From JBHOQX01 sp042408595 (GTDB lineage: Bacteria; Chloroflexota; Chloroflexia; Chloroflexales; Roseiflexaceae): a stretch of DNA of 15,538 nt. The notes below the pieces were generated by a model. It was not told the DNA's origin. It saw nothing but the letters and a program-made list of their open reading frames with translations, and did not search any database. Each line of letters begins with the position of its first letter. The first letter of the stretch is position 1. Below are positions 1-5,726 of this stretch, piece by piece. The stretch lies in assembly GCA_042408595.1 (NCBI GenBank), contig JBHOQX010000023.1:1-15538 (forward strand). Reading direction: 5' to 3'. A program made the position numbers and the translations under genes.

Positions 1-288
1 ATCGCGCCATCCGGTCGGCCCGCCGAAGATGGCCCGGATGGGGCACGCCGGGTCCAATAACGACTCGCCACGACGCTGCCACAGTTCGGCCACATGCAAC
101 CCCAGTGCGCGGGCCAGGGCTTCAGCGGCGTGGCGCGCCCGCCCCTTCACCTGCGAACCGGGGATGAACGGCCGGCCCCACCCATCGCGCACGATCGTCT
201 TGTCGGCCAGAGAGCCGGACGACCCGCCCGCCCCGATGCTGAGCGGCGTCTCCAGGGTGATCTGCAGGGCAACAACGACATCGGCCAT
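1..288 (-). CDS. Type III CRISPR RAMP subunit, Cas7/Csm3-like (partial, C-terminus off the left edge)
   Basis: The minus strand is open for 96 codons from an ATG at 288 to the window edge. The protein begins MADVVVALQITLETPLSIGA and continues with a Gly/Ser-rich turn, then LADKTIVRDGWGRPFIPGSQ and VKGRARHAAEALARAL. The 'rPfIPGSqvKGraRhaaE' block is the hallmark of Csm3/Cmr4-type Cas7 proteins, which form the crRNA-binding backbone of type III effector complexes. Asp29 in LADK aligns with the Asp that cuts target RNA at 6-nt intervals in Csm3 (family knowledge), so RNA cleavage is probably intact. The later CPIRAIFGGPTG is typical of these RAMPs. It starts 5 bp after the cas10 stop, so it is co-transcribed with cas10. 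The subtype (III-B or III-D like) cannot be decided from this fragment. Confidence 0.85.
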   Translation of the reverse strand, partial: MADVVVALQITLETPLSIGAGGSSGSLADKTIVRDGWGRPFIPGSQVKGRARHAAEALARALGLHVAELWQRRGESLLDPACPIRAIFGGPTGWRD

Positions 289-293
289 TGGTC

Positions 294-2510
294 TTATCCC
301 CCGACAAACTCAGCGATCTCGACAATGTCCGGCAGCACGGTCTCCCAGGCGTCAAGCACGGTTGTGGAGCCATTCTGGCGCTTCACCTCCACTGCCCGGT
401 GGAGCCAGGGTGGGGCGCTGCGGGTTGCAGCGGCACGCCCCCAAGCCAGCATGGTTTGCAGCAAACGCTGGCGCGCGTCGGGGCGCAGCCCGCTCACGGC
501 GGTGTGCAGGTAATCAACCACGCTCGGCGTAATACCCCCTTCGTGGCGCGCCGCCAGCAACCGCTCGCGCAGCCGGTAGAGCTGCGAGCGAGGAAACCGC
601 TGTGGCGCTAGTTGCCGCGCGCTATGGAGCAGCCCTTGCACCTCGGGCCAGAGATAGGGCCGCGCCGTGCCACGCGGCACGCCCGGATCAGCGCTTCCGT
701 AGGCTTCATCGCGGAATGTGCTGATCTTGTCCGTTACCATCGTGACCGACTTCAGCACCATGAAGTCCAACGCGCCGCCCCACTCCGGATGGCCGCGCAC
801 TTTTCCTTTGGCGTTTTTCAGCAACTCCTCCGCCAGGTCGCGCAGAAAGAAGATCGGCGTGGTCTCCGGCGCGATCACCACGCCGGCGGACAGGCCGAGC
901 GACGGCGTGTAGCTACCGAAGTCGTAGCCGTTGTCCATAGCAAGTGCATAGCGGCCGAACGGCTGGCGCGCGGTGTCGCCAGCCGCCTGATGGCGCTCGA
1001 AGGTGTACGCCAGCGTCAGCGCAATATCCAGCGCGGCGCTGCCCGGCACGATCAGCAGCACATCATCGCCGCCGACGGTGATGATTTCGAATGGATGGAC
1101 AAAGCGCTTGGGCCCATATTCAGGGTGTACTTCGGTTGGGCGAAGCTTGCTGGCCAGCGCGGTGAAGACAGCCTGGTTGATATCGTGGTCCATCTTCCGG
1201 CCAAATTCGGTGTAGTCGCCAGGGTTCGTCAGGGTCGCCAGCCTACGCCCGACGTTGTTGCCATCGGCGTAGATCAAGCCGATGTAGCGCTCCGGCTCCG
1301 AGGCCTGGGCGATCTCACCGATGTCCTGGGCCGGGCGGGCCTTCCCGACCTCCCGCCAGGCGCGCAGGTATGCGCTCTCGGGCGCATGTTGATTCAAATC
1401 GAGCCGAAACCGATCTTCCCATGACATCCATGCTGTTGCCGCTGCCGTTTGTTCCGCATCGGTAACAGCCGGCGTGTGCTCAAGCGCATCCGATCGCAGC
1501 CCCTGCCAGCGCGCGAGCTCTCCCACAACCTGTGGCGTGTAACCCAGCGCTTGAGGGAACCATTTGCGGTCGTCGGCGGTCTGCTTCATCCGCTGGCCGA
1601 CGAACAGCTTGCGCGCCGAGGACTCGCTCAACCGCCGCTCGTCGCCATCTGGTTGCGGGGCAACGACCACCGCCGGCCGCACATCGCTGGACGCGCACTT
1701 GGCCGCCCAGGGGCGCAGCGGTGTGTGGCCAACTGCGCGGCGGCGCGGATTCTCCTCCGGGCGCTCGTCGCCGCGCGACTCGCGGCGGCGATTGGCCGCC
1801 GAGGCCAGCAGGGTCACAAGCTCGCCGAACGTTTTCCGCTGATAAAAGCGCGCCTGCGGCGCGGCATCGCCGGTTTGCGGGTAGTAGTACGAGGCCAGCA
1901 AGGGGCGCAGGCGTTGATCCTGCCAATCGGCCAGAAAGTCCTCGACCCAGTAGTCCAGCGGGGAGCGCCCGTACCGCAACTCGAGCAGCGAGAACGTCTG
2001 CGCCACCGCAACGCTGTTGGCGGTCAGCGTGTGTTCGGCATAGCACACCTCGACCGCGGCAGCGAGCTGCGGCCCCACATCCGCGGGCGCGAAGGCCAGG
2101 AACGTACCGCCGGTGGCAACCAGGATGCACTGCGCCGCCTGATCGGCACCCATCGCCGGCCCGAGCCGATCGACCCAGAGCTGACGGAGCCCGCGGACGT
2201 TGACCCAATCGAGCAACGTGCTCGCGCCGCGGATCTCGGACAGCCGCGGCGCCTCGAAGACATAGCCCTTGATCTTCGTCGCCCCACCGTAGACCAGCCC
2301 GATCCGGTCGGGGGTGCCATCGAGCAGGTTCCGGATCTCGTCGTTAAGGCTCTGCACCTGCTCGCGCGATGGCGTGGAGGGAGACGGATGCTGAGCGGAC
2401 TCGCCTTCGCCGAGGATGCGCTGCACCGCCCGGAGCACCTTGGGCGGCGGCGAGGCGGGGTAGGTCAGGCAAGCAGCGACGGCCGGGGCGAGGTCATGCG
2501 GGTTCGTCAT
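294..2510 (-). CDS. cas10: Cas10 (Csm1/Cmr2-like) large subunit of a type III effector, HD-less, GGDD intact
   Basis: The 738 aa protein is the signature subunit of type III complexes. The first palm-like region holds GGATKIKGYVFEAPRLSEIRG (residues 75-95, Cmr2-like) and GGTFLAFAP (134-142). The second palm holds YADGNNVG (414-421) and VGGDDVLLIVP (479-489); GGDD at 480-483 is the motif that makes cyclic oligoadenylate from ATP on target RNA binding. SAGVVIAP to LLKNAKGK (541-570) completes the cyclase. No HD phosphohydrolase motif occurs at the N-terminus, so ssDNA cleavage is not expected and signalling should be its main output. The inter-palm treble-clef region (KCASSDVRPAV, 271-281; LSESSARK, 294-301) keeps one Cys; three usual Cys positions are Ser. 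The start has an AGGAG ribosome site. It is followed 5 bp later by the Cas7 gene, and a candidate promoter lies at 2549-2581. The III-B versus III-D assignment is open. Confidence 0.93.
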   Translation of the reverse strand: MTNPHDLAPAVAACLTYPASPPPKVLRAVQRILGEGESAQHPSPSTPSREQVQSLNDEIRNLLDGTPDRIGLVYGGATKIKGYVFEAPRLSEIRGASTLLDWVNVRGLRQLWVDRLGPAMGADQAAQCILVATGGTFLAFAPADVGPQLAAAVEVCYAEHTLTANSVAVAQTFSLLELRYGRSPLDYWVEDFLADWQDQRLRPLLASYYYPQTGDAAPQARFYQRKTFGELVTLLASAANRRRESRGDERPEENPRRRAVGHTPLRPWAAKCASSDVRPAVVVAPQPDGDERRLSESSARKLFVGQRMKQTADDRKWFPQALGYTPQVVGELARWQGLRSDALEHTPAVTDAEQTAAATAWMSWEDRFRLDLNQHAPESAYLRAWREVGKARPAQDIGEIAQASEPERYIGLIYADGNNVGRRLATLTNPGDYTEFGRKMDHDINQAVFTALASKLRPTEVHPEYGPKRFVHPFEIITVGGDDVLLIVPGSAALDIALTLAYTFERHQAAGDTARQPFGRYALAMDNGYDFGSYTPSLGLSAGVVIAPETTPIFFLRDLAEELLKNAKGKVRGHPEWGGALDFMVLKSVTMVTDKISTFRDEAYGSADPGVPRGTARPYLWPEVQGLLHSARQLAPQRFPRSQLYRLRERLLAARHEGGITPSVVDYLHTAVSGLRPDARQRLLQTMLAWGRAAATRSAPPWLHRAVEVKRQNGSTTVLDAWETVLPDIVEIAEFVGG

Positions 2511-2548
2511 CGCGGCTCCTATGCTGGTCGATCGCTCGCGTTTCGCTG

Positions 2549-2581
2549 AGTGTAGCAGCAGGTTAGTTCACAAATGTGCAC
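2549..2581 (-). promoter_or_regulatory. Candidate promoter/operator of the cas10 operon
   Basis: On the minus strand, GTGCACATTTGTGAAC (2581-2566) is an imperfect palindrome matching its own reverse complement at 12 of 16 positions. Eleven bases later comes TACACT (2554-2549), a -10-like hexamer, about 38 bp before the cas10 ATG. The palindrome covers the place where a -35 box would lie and no good -35 is visible, as in activator-dependent promoters. A closely related motif with the same layout precedes cas8 (5604-5637). The function is inferred from this repetition. Confidence 0.45.
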
Positions 2582-2779
2582 GTCTAAAGGGGTTGTTTCT
2601 ATGGCAGGAACGCTTCACAGCAGCGCACCTTCAGGCAATCGCGCCACTTTCCAACAGTTCTAGCCTCGTGTGTGTCGTGGAGCGCCGCCTGCAGCTGATC
2701 CGGTCGCATCGTGTCGTTTTCAGGCGGTCGATTATCAGCGGTGCACCCAGTTTACCATCCGCAATGCATACCCTCGTTA

Positions 2780-2812
2780 GAGGCGAGTCGAAAAGAATCT
2801 TCCACTCGCCTC
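2780..2812. other. Inverted repeat downstream of the CARF-HTH gene
   Basis: GAGGCGAGT (2780-2788) and ACTCGCCTC (2804-2812) form a perfect 9-bp stem with a 15-nt loop, about 25 nt past the CARF-HTH stop. There is no T-tract on either side, so it is a weak terminator candidate. It could equally be a processing or regulatory hairpin. Confidence 0.5.
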
Positions 2813-2836
2813 GAATGTCGCGGCGGCGGGATACTG

Positions 2837-3709
2837 CTATGCTTGAAAGTACGGCGCAAACTTCTCGCGCAGCCAGCGGTAGTCCAGCCGCGTGCCATCG
2901 GGCAGATCCCAGGCGATGCAGCACTCGCTGAAGATCGGCGTTTTGTGCGCATTCACGGTGGCCAGCGATACACACAGGTGCTCGGCCACCTCCTGGGGCA
3001 CCATCCCCTGGGCGAAGGCCTGCAACACCGCGCGCTGGCGTGGAGTGAGCCGCTCGACCACCTGCTGGCAGCGCGCGCGCTCACCGGCATCGATCGCCGT
3101 TACTTGGGTCGCGAGGATAGTGTGCGCCGTCGTGTCGGGGGCGGCGCGCAGCACCGGAAAGAGATGGCCCCATGGCGGTACCGGCACCCGCACCAAACGC
3201 ACCTCGTCGCTGGCGGGCAGATGCATCACCGCCCCTTCGGCCGTTTGCTGGCGCACCGCGTCGGACGAATGCAGGTGCCAGATCCGGTCGGTCTGGTCGC
3301 AGTACAGCAGCGCGGCTGAGAGCGCCAGCATCCCGAGCAAGCGCCGCCCGCCGCTGACGCACAGGTGCACGATCACGCCCTGCTGTTTGAGTTGCTGGAT
3401 CAGGGTGTGGAAGGCATTCAGCGCCGCATCCGTCGCTGCCTCGCCCGCCAGATCGTCGATCGGCTGCGCGCCCAGCAGGATCGGCAGAGTGCGATAGCGA
3501 CAGGGCCGCCCGGCATAGTGTTCGCCGGCGAACTCCCGCGCCAGGCAGGCCAGCGCCGCCTGATAGCGCGGGTTCTGCGTCGACAAATGCACGACGATCA
3601 CTTCGCTGATGCAGATGCCTCGGGCGAACAGCGCATCGAGCGCCAGCGTGACCACCTGGGGCTGTCCGCCCAGGGTGGCAACGCAGATCTGCGACGGAGC
3701 CTGGCTCAT
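2837..3709 (-). CDS. CARF-domain (Cas_NE0113-like) protein fused to a LuxR-type HTH; candidate cOA-responsive regulator
   Basis: The protein has 290 aa from the ATG at 3709, which has a GAGAGGAG ribosome site 7-8 bp upstream; an in-frame extension to 3895 lacks family similarity. The N-terminal domain begins MSQAPSQICVATLGGQPQVV and contains VIVVHLSTQNPRY (37-49), VHLCVSGGRRLLGMLALSAA (114-133) and RIWHLHS (142-148). This is the pattern of the NE0113 family (PF09623/TIGR02584), CARF-type domains that bind and in some cases cut cyclic oligoadenylate. Residues 221-267 (LTPRQRAVLQAFAQG through EVAEHLCVSLATVNAHK) match the LuxR/GerE HTH, with the TVnaH recognition helix. The fold order points to a transcription factor controlled by the Cas10 product. 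It lies upstream of cas10 on the same strand and faces the Csx3 fusion gene. DNA targets are unknown; the motif repeated before cas10 and cas8 is the best candidate. Confidence 0.85.
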   Translation of the reverse strand: MSQAPSQICVATLGGQPQVVTLALDALFARGICISEVIVVHLSTQNPRYQAALACLAREFAGEHYAGRPCRYRTLPILLGAQPIDDLAGEAATDAALNAFHTLIQQLKQQGVIVHLCVSGGRRLLGMLALSAALLYCDQTDRIWHLHSSDAVRQQTAEGAVMHLPASDEVRLVRVPVPPWGHLFPVLRAAPDTTAHTILATQVTAIDAGERARCQQVVERLTPRQRAVLQAFAQGMVPQEVAEHLCVSLATVNAHKTPIFSECCIAWDLPDGTRLDYRWLREKFAPYFQA

Positions 3710-3742
3710 GCGGTTCTCCTCTCTACAGAGTGAGGCTATCCA
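3710..3742. promoter_or_regulatory. 33-bp divergent intergenic region between the CARF-HTH and csx3-fusion genes
   Basis: The two ATGs are 33 bp apart on opposite strands. CCTCTCTACAGAGTGAGG (3718-3735) is an imperfect palindrome, 12 of 18 positions symmetric, but it is formed largely by the two opposed purine-rich ribosome sites (GAGAGGAG leftward, GTGAGG rightward). There is no room for two normal promoters, so promoters must overlap the coding ends or the transcripts must be nearly leaderless. Confidence 0.5.
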
Positions 3743-4897
3743 ATGGCACCCCTGTTTCCGGCCGTCCTGATCGGCGGCCCACCCCATTCGGGCAAAAGTA
3801 CACTGGCCTATCGCCTCAGCGCAGCATTGCGCCAGCGCGCGGTGGCGCACTATGTGCTGCGCGCCAGCCCCGACGGCGAAGGCGATTGGAGCCACGAAAG
3901 CGCGGCAGAGCTAGTCGCTGCCCTGCGGATGCGTGCAAAGGCGGATTGGACGCCCGCCTTCGCTGTGGCGATGGGCCGCGACATCGCGGCCCGTCACCTG
4001 CCGTTGCTGGTGGACGCGGGCGGCAAGGTGTCGCCCGAGATCGAGCAGATCGCCGCGACCTGTACCCACGCGCTGCTGCTGGCGGCCGACCCAGCGGCGC
4101 TGGAGCCATGGCGCGCCCTGGCCGCGCGCCACGGGCTGCCAGTGATCGCCGACCTGCAATCAGCCCTCGACGTACCACAGCAGGTGATCGCCAGCCAGCC
4201 GACGCTGCACGGCACGATCAGCGGCCTGGGCCGCGGCCGCGACTCCAGCGGGGTCTGCTTTCAGGCGCTGGTCGACCGGCTGGTCCTGCTGCTGGGCTAT
4301 GATGAACGCGAGCTGTATCGCGCGCATCTGGCACTCACGGATATAGAACTGGTGGTCCACGTCGAGCGCGCGATCCATCCCCTGCCGGCGCACACGCCCG
4401 ACCGACCATGGGTTCCGGACGAGTTGCCCGTCGTGCTGGAGAGCCTGCCGCGCGACGCGCCGCTGGCGATCTACGGGCGTGGGCCGGTGTGGCTGTACGC
4501 GGGCATTGCCGCATGGAATGCCCCGCAGCGCTGCGCCGTCTTTGATGTGCGCCAGGGATGGGTCGAGCCGCCGGCGCTGAGGCCGGCGCCTGTGTATGCG
4601 TCCTCACCGCTGATCTGCGACCTTGTTGCGCAGAACGCCCGTTATACCCACCTGCAGTGCGGCATCCCCGGCGGCTATCTCGACTATCGTGAGGCACCGG
4701 ACATCGCGGTGCCGCCGGTGCCGCCTGATCACGGCCTGGTGCTGAACGGCAAGCTGCCGAACTGGCTCTGGGCGGCGCTGGTGCGCGCCTATACGTGCGC
4801 CTGGATCGCTGTTTTTCAGCCGCAGACAGGCGCAGCGCTGGTTGTGACCTCGCATGCTGCCGACGTGCCGATCGGCAGCCGCCTCGCACTGGCCTGA
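3743..4897 (+). CDS. csx3: Csx3-family (Crn3-like) fusion: N-terminal P-loop NTPase plus two Csx3-like segments
   Basis: In this 384 aa protein, residues 1-20 (MAPLFPAVLIGGPPHSGKST) carry a Walker A motif, G12-x4-G17-K18-S19, followed by a kinase-like region including LPLLVDAGGK (86-95) and LLLAADPAALEPW (111-123). The C-terminus, LVLNGKLPNWLWAALV (332-347) to AWIAVFQPQTGAALVVTSHA (353-372), matches Csx3 and keeps the SH histidine. Archaeal Csx3 (Crn3) degrades cyclic tetra-adenylate as a ring nuclease, and fusions to an AAA/P-loop domain are known in the family. A second, weaker Csx3-like block lies at 240-275 (IYGRGPVWLYAGIAAW, AVFDV), aligned over G-x2-P-x-W-L and AVF. It probably switches off the type III signal; the P-loop substrate is unknown. 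It is divergent from the CARF regulator and preceded by GTGAGG. Nested hairpins follow the stop. Confidence 0.85.
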   Translation: MAPLFPAVLIGGPPHSGKSTLAYRLSAALRQRAVAHYVLRASPDGEGDWSHESAAELVAALRMRAKADWTPAFAVAMGRDIAARHLPLLVDAGGKVSPEIEQIAATCTHALLLAADPAALEPWRALAARHGLPVIADLQSALDVPQQVIASQPTLHGTISGLGRGRDSSGVCFQALVDRLVLLLGYDERELYRAHLALTDIELVVHVERAIHPLPAHTPDRPWVPDELPVVLESLPRDAPLAIYGRGPVWLYAGIAAWNAPQRCAVFDVRQGWVEPPALRPAPVYASSPLICDLVAQNARYTHLQCGIPGGYLDYREAPDIAVPPVPPDHGLVLNGKLPNWLWAALVRAYTCAWIAVFQPQTGAALVVTSHAADVPIGSRLALA

Positions 4898-4930
4898 GAC
4901 CCTGACCCGTTCGGCGACTGGGGGCCTGCC

Positions 4931-4989
4931 TGATAGGTGCATGTCGTGGCAGATAGCTCCGCGAAGCGGGGCGGAGCACGCGCCTATCA
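4931..4989. terminator. Nested hairpin after csx3, possible terminator
   Basis: TGATAGGTGC (4931-4940) pairs with GCGCCTATCA (4980-4989) over 10 bp with one G-U, enclosing a second stem GCTCCGC (4956-4962)/GCGGAGC (4971-4977). It begins 33 nt after the csx3 stop. No T-tract follows, so termination is only one possibility; a structured RNA or decayed mobile-element end are others. Confidence 0.4.
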
Positions 4990-5016
4990 TATACCGGTGT
5001 ATACGCCTATTATAAA
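4981..5016. promoter_or_regulatory. ATATACCGGTGTAT palindrome flanked by CGCCTAT direct repeats
   Basis: ATATACCGGTGTAT (4989-5002) is a 14-bp dyad with one mismatched pair around ACCGGT. CGCCTAT occurs on both sides (4981-4987 and 5004-5010), followed by TATTATAAA, the most AT-rich stretch nearby. It looks like an operator with a -10-like element, but no gene starts convincingly downstream. Confidence 0.3.
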
Positions 5017-5356
5017 GCAGTTTGGAGGTGTTGTTGATACGTATCTCTCGTGCGCTCGCAAGGAGTGGTGGCATTGCCCGAAGGCCACTGCTCACCAGGG
5101 ATCGGTGGCTTGCTGCGGGGTGCTGGCACAAGCCGGCAAAGCGGGGTGGGATGTCAGATCACCGCAGCACCGGATTCCGAAGGCCAAAGAGCATCCAACG
5201 ACCGCGGTTCTGCCGACGAAGCGACCATAGCGCACGGCGACAGCCACTATAGCCTGTCGTTGTTCATCGCCCCACACATCGGTTAATGACAATCTCAACT
5301 ATGTCTTTTTTTGAACCTGCGTTTCCAGATGCCTACCATGCGCCCATCGACGACGA

Positions 5357-5380
5357 CGATTGATAGCGAAGCTATCATCG
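5357..5380. other. Bulged hairpin
   Basis: CGA-T-TGATAGC (5357-5367) pairs with GCTATCATCG (5371-5380) around a GAA loop, giving a 10-bp stem with one bulged T. It has no adjoining T-run or gene, and its role is unknown. Confidence 0.4.
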
Positions 5381-5603
5381 CCCCCTGGGACGAGCAGGGT
5401 GTTGTAGAGCGATCCTACGTGCATTGTCGTGCCGCCGTCGGGCGATCCAGGGAAAGCCGTATTGGTCAAGCGCGGCGTGGTGATAGCGATAGCCCAGCAC
5501 GAACGCGTTCAAGGCCGACGCAGAACGGTGGCGGCTGGCCGGTCGCCACGCGGCAGCGTCTGCCGGGCGTCGCAGGAGTAGCTTTCCAGAACAAGTCGCA
5601 CCT

Positions 5604-5637
5604 GTGCGCATTTGTGCTCGAGTGAGTGGAGTACGCT
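5604..5637 (+). promoter_or_regulatory. Candidate promoter/operator of the type I-B operon
   Basis: GTGCGCATTTGTGCTC (5604-5619) matches the motif before cas10 at 13 of 16 positions, including CATTTGTG. It is followed 12 bp later by TACGCT (5632-5637), compared with TACACT 11 bp after the cas10 motif. The site lies 108-123 bp before the cas8 ATG, leaving a 5' leader of roughly 80 nt. The shared layout supports common regulation; no footprint or start site is known. Confidence 0.45.
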
Positions 5638-5693
5638 GCACGGGAAGGGTCGCTCGCCGCCCGTCGTATCCACGGCGCAGCAGCAGCGGTTCT

Positions 5694-5712
5694 ACAGATC
5701 GAGATGATCTGT
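5694..5712. promoter_or_regulatory. Perfect inverted repeat just upstream of the cas8 ribosome site
   Basis: ACAGATC (5694-5700) and GATCTGT (5706-5712) are a perfect 7-bp inverted repeat around GAGAT. The stem ends immediately before the GGGAGGTGGGG ribosome site and 14 bp before the ATG. It could act as an operator in DNA or as a 5'-UTR hairpin that limits ribosome access. Confidence 0.4.
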
Positions 5713-5726
5713 TGGGAGGTGGGGCG

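Larger units (their letters stand above)
2511..2836. other. Intergenic region between the CARF-HTH gene and cas10
   Basis: These 326 bp carry no supportable gene. They hold the candidate cas10 promoter/operator (2549-2581) at the cas10 end and a 9-bp perfect hairpin (2780-2812) at the CARF-HTH end. The 10-mer CTCGTTAGAG (2773-2782), which is also the stem-loop core of the CRISPR repeat, sits next to the hairpin. Between about 2582 and 2772 nothing recognisable was seen. Confidence 0.7.
4898..5726. other. 829-bp intergenic region between csx3 and the type I-B operon
   Basis: No open frame here resembles a known protein or keeps convincing start signals; the longest ones use TTG/GTG starts or overlap cas8 in antisense. 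Visible elements are a nested hairpin (4931-4989), a palindrome with flanking CGCCTAT direct repeats (4981-5010), a bulged hairpin (5357-5380), a run of seven T at about 5305-5312, the candidate cas8 promoter (5604-5637) and a hairpin near the cas8 ribosome site (5694-5712). The rest could be decayed coding DNA or contain an unrecognised small RNA. Confidence 0.6.

Noticed and set aside
1449..2549. 366-codon open frame on the plus strand opposite cas10
   Set aside because: It is antisense to cas10, Arg/Ala-rich without motifs, and explained by high GC.
3710..3895. N-terminal extension of the CARF-HTH gene to an ATG at 3895
   Set aside because: It would run into the csx3 gene in antisense, has no family similarity, and the ATG at 3709 has a strong ribosome site and starts exactly where the CARF domain begins.
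4937..5286. Small plus-strand open frames after csx3
   Set aside because: They overlap each other in different frames, lack recognisable domains, several rely on TTG/GTG starts, and their products look like non-coding translation.
4937..5432. GTGCATGTCGTGGC (4937-4950) and GTGCATTGTCGTGC (5419-5432) as extra copies of the cas10/cas8 operator
   Set aside because: They resemble each other but match the CATTTGTG core poorly, lack the TACrCT box at the right distance, and precede no gene.
5604..5726. N-terminal extension of cas8 to 5604
   Set aside because: The extra residues are not Cst1-like, and the ATG at 5727 has a clear ribosome site and a typical Cst1 start.
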